Shown here: positions 32,062 to 42,814 of the stretch, one piece after another
Position numbering within the stretch: position 1 is the first letter of the stretch
How the letters are laid out: each line of letters starts with the position of its first letter
DNA from: Gnetum montanum
Taxonomy: Eukaryota; Streptophyta; Gnetopsida; Gnetales; Gnetaceae
Assembly (NCBI GenBank): GCA_015680685.1
Contig: MNCI01003419.1
Coordinates: forward strand, 294,359-358,358
Reading direction: 5' to 3'
DNA length: 64,000 nucleotides
Notes under the pieces: model-generated
What the model was told of the DNA's origin: nothing
The model's database searches: none
Seen by the model: the letters and a program-made list of their open reading frames with translations, nothing else
Made by a program: the position numbers and the translations under genes

Positions 32062-34844
32062 TCATGTAGTTCCTAGTGGTGGTGGCTCCTCCATAGGTGC
32101 TTTTCCCTTGTCTTGTGCTCTAGGTCTTGGGACTTGATGGCATGAAAGTATGGCCTGGAGTTTCACCTCTTCGGTTTGGGGGTCTTGTGTTGTCCATGCT
32201 AATGTTTTGATGTTTGATGGAGTCGACACTTTCCATGGGCAGGGTATTTGCAGAAACATTTGATTTGCCTTAACATACCAAGTCGCAAACACCCGTCGTT
32301 CCTCCTCATAGGCTCTGGCTTTGTCTTTATATTCTTGAAAATCCACAAGTCATTGAGCCAAATTTGTTGCGACACCTTTTTGTCCATGGTAGCTTTCTTT
32401 CACCACCTTAAGTTCAGAATTTGCAATCTCTAGTTTTTGCGTTATCTTCTTATGTTCTACAAATTTCGTTTCATATTTGTTGTAGGTGGTAGCTACCTGT
32501 TGTTCGAGCTCTACTCTCGAGCATCCTACTATTAACATGGCAAGGTTGGCATACTGCAGGTTTGCCAACTCTATGTATTCTGTAAGATCTTGGATCTACA
32601 GGTCCCGGTTCTTAACTTCTGCTTGGTGGACAAATGCATATGTGTCCAATATGTCCCGCCAATCAGTGTGTTGAGCATTGATAGCATTGATGTGGGTCTT
32701 GGCCATATGGATCTCTATCTCAAGGATCTGTTTGTACATCCCCACCTAGTTCCAGAAGTGCTCCTTTAGCTTTTCATGTCATTTAGCCTCATTTTTCCAT
32801 GCACTTATTTCGATAGCTATCTTTTGGTAGATGGCGCATACCATTGAGAGGGTTTGATTCTCCTTGGATAAACGGCTCATGTCTTGGTTGACTTGGATGA
32901 GTTGTTTTCGAGATTGATGGAAATGCTCTTCAAGAACATTCTTTTGCTTCTCCACAGAGGTCAACCGAAGGTTGTCGGCAACAAGTACTTATTTTCCTCT
33001 TGTAAGGCCTTGAGTGTCTTGATGTGCACATGAGTTTGCGCCTGTGCTGCAGAGGCATCCCAAACAGCCTTTTCTTTTTCTTCTGCCACCTTCTTATTCT
33101 CCGTTAGTAGTTTGGTTAGTTGCTCAGTTTTGAAACTATCTAGCTGGTCTATGGGAACAAATTGTGAAGGGTCCCACTATGCTGCTTGTAGGACCACGAG
33201 CTTTTCTTGCAATTTTTGCACCTCTACTTCAGCATGGTCGGCCCTCACCTCTATCAAGACCAACTTTCCCTTAGTGGAAATGAGGTCTGATTGAATTGCT
33301 GTAACATCTTGAGGGATGTCAAATAGGGATGTCATTACTTGTCCTGTTTGTAGCAATCGATCAAGCTCATCCTCATGTTCCGCAGGAGTCATTGAGGTTC
33401 CGACCAAAGTTTGGGCATCCTGTGCTCCCATGAGATCTGATGGTGGTACAATAGGTACATTGAAAAATTCTTTAATGTGATCTGTGACCACTTCTGCGGC
33501 TCTCGCTGCATCCTGGTGTTGCATGACCACCATCATGGCCCCTTCACCTGTTTCTAATTACACTTGGAAAGATGCAGCGTTTCCTAAGATCTGATGTGAC
33601 CAAGTACTTTCCCCTTCTCCTGTATGGATAGATACTTTACCCCTTGCACGATCCAAAGAAACTGTGGGCTGTATAGCATTGTCAATGATGCGAAAGAGAT
33701 TTGCATCATCATGACTTCCCAAACTGATTGTCTCAGTGATGGCCCTGAGATGGCTCATCGACGGTCTGTAATCTTGTAGCAGCGGTGGTTGATCTTGGTT
33801 CGTGCTAGGCCCTACTTCCTATTGTTGGTAGGGTCCCATACTTGGAAGTTGGCTGGGTCCTACAAGTTGAGTTGCAGTTGGTCCAGTCGTCTGTTCTTTT
33901 TCTTGTTCTGGTCCCAGCGTCTCATTAGTGATTTTCCTTGCAGCTGGTGGCTTTAACAGTTCAGCATATGAAGCATTTTGGGCTTTTCAGAGGACATCAT
34001 TAGTGTATCCTCTGATACTAGCACATTGGCACAACTTCCTGATAAGACAAGGGAAGGGTAAGGCAAGTTTTACTGTCTTCCGTTCTTCAAACTGCCTAAG
34101 GATCTTTGTGAAATATAGATGAGACAGGTTAGCATTAACCTTTCCCATCAGCACTGCACATCCTCTTGCCGCATATGTTGAAATCCTTTTTAGGCCCTTC
34201 ATGGGGAAGAGGTGATATGTTCAAATTTTGAAATAGATCCTCTCTTCCGTCGTCAACTCTCCAAATGTCTTATCCCTGCCATATGCCCTTTCCAACCAAA
34301 CTCATCGCACATCGGGGTCTAAATGGGTAGAAAACTGAGCAACCTTGGGCCTTGTATTTGGAAGGTTTAATACTTCTGAAATGGCTTGCACAGAGAAATC
34401 AACTGTCACACCACAAATGTTAACAATGGTGCCTTGTTCTCTGTTGTGCCAGAATTGGTACGTTTTCCCTAGGTACCAGGCATCGCTTTCAGAGAGGATA
34501 GGCCATAAGGGAGACCCTTTGAGGTGGTCCCTAATAGCCTTAGGAGCAAACTCTACGATAGATTCAAAATTTAATTCCATAATCATCGCAGTGAATGTGG
34601 ACCTTTCGTGGATAGCTTGAACACAATCCTGGGGCAACGTGAGATGTTGTCCTTGTTCAGGCACTGTAGTAGCTCCTCCTTCTACCTGCCCAGACTGTAC
34701 AGTAGTAGGGTCCTCTTGATGAATGCTAAATGATTATTCCTCCTACTCTGCATGTTATCTAGCAGGGACGTTTTCTTTGCCTCTCCTAGGTCATTTACTT
34801 CCACCTTGAGCAGGACCTTCCTGTTGTCCACGTTTCGGGGCCAT
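32062..34844 (-). pseudogene. Accessory gene of element B: plant-transposon-type domain plus coiled coil
   Basis: Colinear with the gene at 498-3274. It starts ATG 34844 (MAPKRGQQEGPAQGG) and ends TGA at 32062-32064 after PMEEPPPLGTT. The domain region reads NFESIVEFAPKAIRDHLKG, TVDFSVQAISEVLNLP, ISTYAARGCAVLMG and LALPFPCLIR. A Pro/Gln linker, then MMVVMQHQDAARAAEVVTDH, then long Lys/Glu/Gln/Leu-rich coiled-coil segments follow, and a C-terminal WYVKANQMFLQIPCPW. Several stops and at least one net frameshift (length not divisible by three) make it a pseudogene, but long stretches stay open. It sits between the gag-side spacer and the 3' LTR, the position of env-like genes in Athila. No signal peptide or membrane helix was seen. 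Confidence 0.75.
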
Positions 34845-34873
34845 CTGCAATCACACGAGGCCAAGCGTTAGTA
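34845..34873 (-). promoter_or_regulatory. Candidate branch site and 3' splice acceptor of the accessory gene
   Basis: Gene strand: GTACTAACGC (TACTAAC at 34867-34873), then TGATTGCAG, then ATG 34844. It matches element Z (469-497) in sequence and spacing although the flanking bases have diverged. TACTAAC is an ideal branch-site sequence. Confidence 0.55.
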
Positions 34874-36422
34874 CGGTTGTTTTTGAAGTTAAGTTATACC
34901 TTATTGCTTGTATTAATTAATTAATTTATTTTATCTCTATGTGATGTTTCCTGAAAGATAATAATAGTGAGTCCCTTTTTTTTTTTACTTAGGTGGTTTC
35001 CAATTTTAGTTTCCCAATGTACCTAAAGGGATGAAATTATTTTTGGAAAAATTATCCTTAATACTATAACTAATTACCCTTGATAATGTCCTTTGGATGA
35101 TAAAAAATTCCAAAAAAGTTATGTGCTATTCGGTGTGTGTCCCTTCCCCACGACTAAGCTGAACACTCCAGGTTCAAGTAGGTTCAGACGGAATAAAAAT
35201 TGGAGTACCAACGAGCGAGATATAGGTAGAAAAGCAAGGCTCTCACAATCGCAAGTCGTACTAAAAAATTTGAAAAACTCCCCCACGTGAATTATGGAAA
35301 ATGATGTTAAGTGTTGCAGGGGGGGTCTCTTATTTATAGTTTAATGTGACACGATATTCCGTACGTGATATCAATAAGGACCTCGGATGGGAGAAAAAGG
35401 CTTTGTGATGGTTCATAGGAACGTTGAATTGGAGGGATAGTAATAAGGGAAAAAACAATTGTTGGCAATATGCTAAGGGTAATATATGGTGTGTGTGAGT
35501 TGTGTCATTAGTGAAAATTACAAAAGATTACACAAGTGGGTCCTCCCCAAAGCAGGTTCCAACCTATAATGCCCTTGTGTAACCACACTTAAAAGTGTCC
35601 ATGGGCACTAGAAGGGTTAAATGTAATCCACACTAATTCCACAAAACACACACATGTAAATATCACTGGGATGAGATAAGAATTCTATATTACACACGAC
35701 ATGAGCTACAATTACACAGACAGTGAGATGAGAGAAACTATAGAAGGGATTGTAGAGATTGGGACATGAGGTAACTGACCCAAGGCATAGTGAATCCTAC
35801 TTGTAAAGAATGATTAATATGTCATTAACTCGTCGTTCCAAGATCAGGACCAAGTCCATTCCTCTGATTAGCGACACCGCATTGTTTCATCCCATGATGA
35901 GCAACTATGAGAGTACTAGAACAACAAGGCGTATGATCACTTGGCATTTTATTCAAGGGAGGAGTGATTTTTGCTTTGTGGTACTTCTTTTTTTCTTTTT
36001 CTCTTTTTTTTTCTCTACTAAATCCAGAGAAACTGTCAACCTTTAGGCATGGATGCATGTCTTTCCAATGGGACCCCCTAGAACAACATTGGATTTTTGA
36101 GTGCCCTTTTGATTACTCTTAATCCCATTTTTCATTATATCTACAAGGATCTTAGTACAACCACATTGCATGATAACTCCCACAGACGTCATCAAAGAGA
36201 ATCTGCAAGTCCCCTTGATGTCACACCCTAATCACTCCCTCTTGATCCATCCTTCTTCATTCTAGGTACAATGAACACAAAATTAATTTTAAGTTTTAAA
36301 AATGTCAAGAATATCATTGTACCCTCAAACAAAACCTCTTATTTGTAGAATGGATGAGTGGGTGTAATGGGCTCATTGTCCACATAATTGATCACTTGAG
36401 ACCTGATAACATAGAACACACC
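34874..36422 (-). other. Non-coding spacer of element B between gag and accessory gene
   Basis: No gene was seen. It holds the GTGGGTCCTCCCCAAAGCAGG block (35539) shared with A and G, a T-rich run at 35985-36015, a TTTATTCATAGGC near 36450 at the gag end, and AT-rich filler. Pol would be expected here in a complete element. Confidence 0.6.
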
Positions 36423-36573
36423 TCAACCAATGAGCCACATGAGTATTTTATTCATAGGCAAGATTACTTGTAAAAAGACAAAAAGACAAAATAAGAAATT
36501 TGAAAAATGAAAAAACTGGAAAACAAAAAGTTGTAAAATTAAAGAAAATGAAAAGTAGTTATTAATCTTGATT

Positions 36574-36574
36574 N
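36574..36574. other. Single-N gap hiding about 110 bp
   Basis: Element A continues from the matching TTAATCATGCTT through about 110 bp to TACTTACCCCATTGG, whereas B joins the two with one N. Confidence 0.7.
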
Positions 36575-37454
36575 TACTTACCCCATTGGAGTAAGCATAG
36601 TGGGGCAATTTGTGAGATGTGGTTCTTGGGTAAAGAGTTATCCCACTATGATGTTTATGGTTATAAGATGGTATGCAAGGATCAGGATGTTGCCTTCCAT
36701 GCCTGTGTTCATTGGGCCGTATGGTTGTTGGAGTGTTAATTGGTGGCCCTAATGAAGTAACATGAGGCATTGGGTTCAAGGATAAGGGTGCACCACAGGG
36801 TTGGACTTGAGCGGAGTTGGAGGATGCAGTGGCCTTGGAATTGTGTTGTCCCTTCCTAGGGTCATTCCTAAAGAAGGGATGCCTTCGATGTTGCTAAGGT
36901 CTCTCACTGATTTTGGCAATAGTAGCACAAGTAACATTCGGCGGTTGTTGTTGTGGTGCAAACACCTTAGGAATAGTTGGTGATGATTTAGAAGGAGGGA
37001 AAGGATGAGAATGTTGAAAATTAGGAGAAATGTGAGGTACACAAGGTGGTGGTTGTGTTGAGGACATGGGTTGATAGTATTGAGGAGAATAGTAATGTGG
37101 TGAGGTAAAGTATGTTGACCTAGTTGGGGAAACAGGATATTGAACTAGATAAGCATTTGAATTCAGGTGATATGAAGGGTATCTTCAGTTTAGGGGTGGT
37201 TTTCGCCACGATTGGGATTTTTGCCACTATGATTGAACACAGTATCTCTGTACAAACTCTGGTTGTAACATGTTTCCCCAATGCTCATATAAATGTAACA
37301 CGATTGGGCATTGGCCCTTGGGGTGATTGTATAGGAAAATGTTACATTCATATGTATGATTGGCAGTTGAGCCCTTATCTTCCTCATCCCTTCTTTTCGA
37401 TTGTCTAATGATACATTGTCCTACTTCTCGGGTTGTCAAAACTCTATCTCCAAT

Positions 37455-38060
37455 NNNNNNNNNNNNNNNNNNNNNNNNNNNNNNNNNNNNNNNNNNNNNN
37501 NNNNNNNNNNNNNNNNNNNNNNNNNNNNNNNNNNNNNNNNNNNNNNNNNNNNNNNNNNNNNNNNNNNNNNNNNNNNNNNNNNNNNNNNNNNNNNNNNNNN
37601 NNNNNNNNNNNNNNNNNNNNNNNNNNNNNNNNNNNNNNNNNNNNNNNNNNNNNNNNNNNNNNNNNNNNNNNNNNNNNNNNNNNNNNNNNNNNNNNNNNNN
37701 NNNNNNNNNNNNNNNNNNNNNNNNNNNNNNNNNNNNNNNNNNNNNNNNNNNNNNNNNNNNNNNNNNNNNNNNNNNNNNNNNNNNNNNNNNNNNNNNNNNN
37801 NNNNNNNNNNNNNNNNNNNNNNNNNNNNNNNNNNNNNNNNNNNNNNNNNNNNNNNNNNNNNNNNNNNNNNNNNNNNNNNNNNNNNNNNNNNNNNNNNNNN
37901 NNNNNNNNNNNNNNNNNNNNNNNNNNNNNNNNNNNNNNNNNNNNNNNNNNNNNNNNNNNNNNNNNNNNNNNNNNNNNNNNNNNNNNNNNNNNNNNNNNNN
38001 NNNNNNNNNNNNNNNNNNNNNNNNNNNNNNNNNNNNNNNNNNNNNNNNNNNNNNNNNNNN
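37455..38060. other. Assembly gap (606 N) in the gag of element B
   Basis: The flanks match element A at 40879 and 41845. The missing piece in A is 965 bp, so the true gap may be longer than 606. Long open frames across this run are artefacts. Confidence 1.
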
Positions 38061-38189
38061 GAGGCATGGTTGTGCAATTGTGTGTGAATTTATATGTGAC
38101 TTTTTATAATTATTTCTTTCTAAAAGATATATTGTTAATTCCTATACAACTACCTTGTATGATATAACTAATCTAGATAACTAGCACCA

Positions 38190-38207
38190 TCCTCAACAAC
38201 AGCGCCA
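38190..38207 (-). other. Primer-binding site of element B (tRNA-Asp-like)
   Basis: The minus strand reads TGGCGCTGTTGTTGAGGA one base after the LTR. It matches the TGGCGCCGTTGCCGGGGA type used by Athila-group elements at 14 of 18 positions, and all four differences are C-to-T or G-to-A. The tRNA-Asp assignment is from memory. Confidence 0.6.
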
Positions 38208-38208
38208 A

Positions 38209-38974
38209 TGATGAGTGGTGAGGTACCCCTACACTCAACCATATGAATACAAGCATTTCACGCGCGATTCGATCGAACTCTGCAGGCGGGCTAGTTGTGG
38301 TATGAAGATAGTTATCCTTAGGTCGTAGTTCGCTGTCTTCCCGTCTGGACTAGTGTTAACTTTGTCACATATGGTTCAATGTAGAATGAGGTGTATGATG
38401 TGTTCCTATACTAACGCTACTCTTGGAGATAATGGAAAATAATATTAACTAAGCTAAGAGAGAGAGAGAGAGTGAGAGAGAATCTAAGCTAGCCTAAGTG
38501 CAATGAGCATCCGTTCCTCAATCATCCGTACACATCTTGGACCTCGTGCACGACTACCACTGGGATTACCAAGCGCAGATCCTAGGTACGCTACTGGGTT
38601 ACCAAGTAGTCACACTTAAATGCTCGTAATCAAGTCATACTCATTTCACATTTAACAGGAGTTTAGGATGAAGAGATATTAACTAAGAAAGCAATAAATA
38701 ACAATTAAATAAATAATTAAACTAAGTGAATGCTACAATGATGAAGTAATCTTGATTTTTATCTTCGGTCATGTGTGTGTCCAAGTACGTCACACGAATA
38801 AGGATGCCGTACAATTACAATCACCACACTGCGGGCATACACTGGGAGAGAATGATTAAGAGAAGAACTACATAAAACTTAACACTTAAACTAAGAATTG
38901 AAAAAACTGCCTATCGGAATTGTCTACCTCTTATTTATAGATGAGTAGACAGGTCACGATATGACGACTCATCA
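38209..38974 (-). repeat. 5' LTR of element B (766 bp, U3 palindromes deleted)
   Basis: Colinear with the 3' LTR except for about 45 bp missing between AGGTCACGATAT and GACGACTCATCA at its U3 end. The other parts are very similar to the 3' LTR. Confidence 0.92.
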
Positions 38975-38979
38975 GTGGT

Positions 38980-39865
38980 GTACAACCCCTTATGTATGTA
39001 TGGTTAATATGATTGAGTAGATCTCATTCCAAATCTAGCCTCAAACAATCCACATTCAGTGACTTCGCATTAATACACTTGGCCAATCCATCCACTTGAA
39101 GTAACAAGAATGCTTTTGCCAAAGAGTCACCACCATTCCGAGGAAACAAGAAAGGGAAAAGTAGGAAGTGAGAGAGGGCCTTAGTTAGAGGGAACATGTT
39201 TGTTTGTTTAGTTCCATAACCAGTGCTTGTAGCCCAGATGATTATTTTGTCTAAGGGGTGTGCTTTGAATTCTCACTGTTTTTTGTGTGTTGTTTTTTTT
39301 TTGCATGAGAACCACACCATGCAAAGACTTATTTTTATTGGCTTAACTTCCCGAAAATGGAGCAACGTCAGAATGGTAAGGAAAACTCAAGAAGAAAACA
39401 TCTAAGCACCTAATAGAACAGCTAGCACAAATGCATCAAATCCCTTTAAAGTCATACCCTTTTCAGTCCTTGAGTCTTTCCTTAGTTTGAGAAATGCCTA
39501 ATCACCAATTCGTTAATAGTTTTATTATTAAGAAAGGGACCATATAGTTCCCAGCCAAGAGAGACCATAGAAATTTATGAATGCATGGATAATGTGTACT
39601 CATTGCTTATTATATCAAAAGAACCATACCTTAGTATCAACATTATAACTCCAAGGTAAAAAACCAAACATTAGCAATCAATAGAATATAGTTCATACCA
39701 CCATCATGAGCACTTATTAGATGATGAATCTAACAAAAAAGAAAACAACAAACAAAAATAAAAAGAAAAAGAAAAACAAAACAAACAGTCACACAAAGAA
39801 ATGAGAAATTATAACGATGTTGCAAAACAAAAATCTGTAAAATTAAAGAGAATGAAAAATATTTA
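38980..39865 (-). other. Internal spacer of element A after gag
   Basis: Non-coding and AT-rich. It contains ACCACACCATGCAAAGAC (about 39311), shared with element G (about 58729). No pol motifs. Confidence 0.6.
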
Positions 39866-41851
39866 TTAATCATGCTTGTTATTAGAATGGGGGATATCTC
39901 CCATAACTAAATAGTTGAGCATGTCAAGGATTAATAAATGAAAAATGAGGATCCTTGCATGTTGGAAATATTGAAACTTGGTCATACTTACCCCATTGGG
40001 GTTCACACACCTAATTATAGTAAGCATAGTGGGGCAATTTATAAGATGTGGTTCATAGGTAAAGAGTTGACCCACTATGATACTTGAGACTGTAAGATGG
40101 TATGCAAGGATCAAGATGTTGATCTCCATGGCTATATTCATTGGGCCATATCGTTGTTGGAGTGTTAATTGGTGGCCTTGATGAAGTAACATGAGGCGTT
40201 GGGTTCAAGGAGAAGGATGCACCACAATGTTGGACTTGTGTTGAGTTGGAGAATGCAGCGGTCTTGGAACTATGTTGTCCCTTCCTACGGTCATGTCTAA
40301 AGAAGGGACACCTTTGATGTTGAGGAGGTCTCTCATTGTTGTTGGAAATAGTAGCACAAGTAACGTTCGTGGGTTGTTGTTGTGGTGCAAACACTTCAGG
40401 AATAGTTAGTGGAGATGTAGGAGGAAAAGGATGAGAATGTTGAAATTTAGGAGAAGTGTAAGGTACACAAGGGGGTGGTTGTGTTGAGGACATGGGCTGA
40501 TAGTATTGAGGAGAATGATAATGCAAGGAGATAGAGGATGTTGACCCAGTTGGGGAAATAGGATGTAGGACTAGATAAGCATTTGGATTCGGATGATACG
40601 AAGGGTGTATCCAGTTTAGGGGTGGCTTTCCCCACGACTGGGATTGTTGCCAGTATGATTGAACATAGTATCTCTATATGAACTCTAGGTGTAACGTGCT
40701 TTTCCAATGCTCATATAAATGTAAGAAGATTAGGCATTGGCCCTTGGGATGATTGTATGGCAAATGTTGCATTCATATGTATGATTGGTAGTTGAGCTCT
40801 TATTTTCTTCATCCCTTCTTTCCAATTGTCTAATGATATTTTGTCCTGCATCTCGGGTTGTCAAAACTCTATCTCCAATAATATTGATATATTCCCCACA
40901 CTTTTTATGCATCCATTCTAGCATCTTATTAATCTTTGCCTTGATTTCTTCTAATGATTGTTGTATTGGCAAAGATGGTTCTTCCTCCTCGAGATATGTT
41001 GATTTCTCCTTTTTATGATTATGGACCTCTGTTAAGTTGAGATTTGGGTCCCGTTGATGTTTTTCAACATTCTCCCATCTAGCAATTTCCCCTTCTTCTT
41101 TTGCTACCTACTTAATAAGCTCTTGGAATTGATGGGTTCATAGTTTGTACAGTTGACCTTGGGCATACATCCCTAGGGTCTCTCTTGTTTCATCACGAAG
41201 CCCATCAATGATATGGTACATTAGCCTTTCTTTGGAGAACTCATGGTTTGGACAGTTGTTTAATAGTGCATAATATCTTTCTAAGGCCATGTCCAAGGGT
41301 TCATGTTGTGCTTGTTTCCACTTTTGGATTTGTTTTCTCAAGGTCGACACTCTTGCGTAGGTTTGATATCTTTCATTAAAGAGTTATACCATTGTTGGCC
41401 AACGTCATATTGAATTTGGTCTTATTGATCTATACCATACTTTTGCTTGGCCAATGAGTGTCATAGGAAAGAGCTTGAGTTTTTGCCAACCATTATCAAT
41501 GTTGTTCCATGCACAGGCATCGTAGAAGGCTTGTAAATGTTATTTCGAATCTAAGTCATAGCCTCCTGAAAAATTGGGAAAGTTGTTTAAATCAAGCCTA
41601 GGTAGGTGGCTCTCTTTACGATGCCTATGGGAGATTCGAACAACCTCTTGTATTTGCGTTAGGCTTGTAGTGGCTAGTAGGGATTCATCGTCATCGAGTA
41701 AGCTATGCTTTTGTGCGTTGGGATGATGTTGCCTTCGTTTATGTTTATAAGAAATCCCCACCTTAGATTGCGTACTCCAATCTTCATTGTCATATAATTC
41801 GTTGGTTCTCAAATGAACTGCCACACTATCATAGTCTTGTAGGAGAGGCAT
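39866..41851 (-). pseudogene. Athila-type gag of element A
   Basis: ATG 41851 opens MPLLQDYDSVAVHLRTNELY, about 140 bp after the LTR. The capsid-like core follows: LDLNNFPNFSGGYDLDSK, LFPMTLIGQAKVWYRSI, STLRKQIQKWKQAQHEPLDM and ALERYYALLNNCPNHEF, then IDGLRDETRETLGMYAQGQL. This order (LFP-SL-AK-W..S, LR..I..F.Q, CP.H.., GL...TR..L...A.G.L) is that of Athila gag. A second part reads NHTYECNI...IPRANAQ and a Pro/Gln/Ser/His-rich tail with QRCPFFRHDRRKGQ and PTPHVTSSRPPINTPTTIW. Internal stops are present. A homologue in element G shares both parts. Confidence 0.8.
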
Positions 41852-41973
41852 GATTGTGAAATTATGTGTGAATTTGTATGTGACTTTTTGTAATTATTTC
41901 TTCCTAAAAGATATATCGTTAATTCCTATACAACGACCTTGTATGATATAACTAATCTAGATAACTAGCATCG

Positions 41974-41991
41974 TCCTTGACAATAGCGCCA
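41974..41991 (-). other. Primer-binding site of element A
   Basis: The minus strand reads TGGCGCTATTGTCAAGGA one base after the 5' LTR. It is the same degenerate tRNA-Asp-type PBS as in B. Confidence 0.55.
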
Positions 41992-41992
41992 A

Positions 41993-42799
41993 TGATGAGT
42001 GGCGAGGTACCCCTACACTCAACCATATGAATACGAGTGTTTCATGCATGATTCGGTTGAACTCTACAGATGGACTAGTTGTGGTATCTTGATAGTTACT
42101 CGTAGATCGCAGTTCGTTGTCTTCCCAAACTTACTTGTATTGTCATGGTTGTATGGTTAAGTAAGCTTGAGGTATATGATTTTTATAGCTTTTTGTCTTT
42201 TTATGTGTTCTGCTAATAAAGGAAAGGGAGAGAGAACTAAGTGACTAACTTACATTAACTATTCATTAACTAGTTTCTAAATGTTCTTAACACCAGTATC
42301 CATTCCCACTTGTCGTACACATCCTGAACTATTGCAACACTGCTGGGATTACCAAACACTAATTGTTACTAGGTTACTAAGCGCTACACGCATGCTCGAA
42401 GCGATCGTACTGAGTGTATTTAACTAAGGGGGTTGAAGGTTGAGAGAGATATTAATTAACTAGGAAAGAATTAAACAATAATTAATTACTAATTAGCTTA
42501 ATTTGTATGCTGCAAGGTTTATCATAAAGTTCATCTTTATTGCTGTACACAAAATTGTGCTCAAGTACAAATTGCTTGAATAAAGATTCATTCACTCTAT
42601 GACTCCTACTGTGTGCACATAGAAATAATTCTAACTCTAGAATAATAAAAATGCAAGAATCTGGCTAAGGGTCTAAGTCTAACCACCTGGATCCAAGGGG
42701 ATCGCCTCTTATTTATAGAAGATGAGGTAGGACACGATATTGTGTATGCAATATCGTGTGGCAGATGTGATATCCCGTACACGATATCATAGCTCATCA
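41993..42799 (-). repeat. 5' LTR of element A (807 bp)
   Basis: TGATGAGTGG...AGCTCATCA on the plus strand. U3 holds a perfect inverted repeat: CACGATATTG at 42733-42742 and CAATATCGTG at 42749-42758 around a 6-nt loop. A second imperfect pair lies at 42767-42789. TATA (minus TATAAATAAG) is at about 42709-42718. Confidence 0.92.
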
Positions 42800-42814
42800 T
42801 CACTAGACAAACAC

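Larger units (their letters stand above)
36423..38067 (-). pseudogene. Gag of element B, core lost in an assembly gap
   Basis: The start codon ATG 38067 (plus GAGGCATGG) matches the gag start of A. After the gap the C-terminal half reads NHTYECNIFLYNHPKGQCPI (VLHLYEHW), then a Pro/His/Gln/Ser-rich region ending ..PHVTSLGPPINTPTTIRPNE and RTTSHKLPHYAYSNGV. Stops and a single N at 36574 interrupt it. By comparison with A, the capsid-like core lies in the gap. Confidence 0.65.
31069..38974 (-). mobile_element. Athila-like non-autonomous LTR element B, inserted in element A
   Basis: 5' LTR 38209-38974, 3' LTR 31069-31880, perfect TSD GTGGT (31064-31068 and 38975-38979). On the minus strand: PBS, gag (with an assembly gap), a non-coding spacer, the accessory coiled-coil gene, and a polypurine tract (plus strand TACCCCCAC, from 31881). 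No protease, RT, RNase H or integrase is recognisable in 7.9 kb. The small missing piece in the gap corresponds to gag in A, so pol is unlikely to hide there. Confidence 0.92.
20758..42799 (-). mobile_element. Athila-like non-autonomous LTR element A, with two nested elements
   Basis: Two closely related LTRs lie at 20758-21363 (3') and 41993-42799 (5'), both TGATGAGT...TCATCA on the plus strand, with a polypurine tract inside the 3' LTR and a PBS and gag inside the 5' LTR, all on the minus strand. Flanks are CCACT (20753-20757) and TCACT (42800-42804), a TSD with one mismatch. Removing C and B with their TSDs leaves about 5.5 kb. The remaining internal sequence (38980-41992, 30520-31063, 21364-21858) has gag but no protease, RT, RNase H or integrase. 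The accessory gene of B and Z is also absent. Confidence 0.85.

Noticed and set aside
37360-38167. Open frames of 200-250 codons across 37455-38060
   Set aside because: They exist only because N runs contain no stops.
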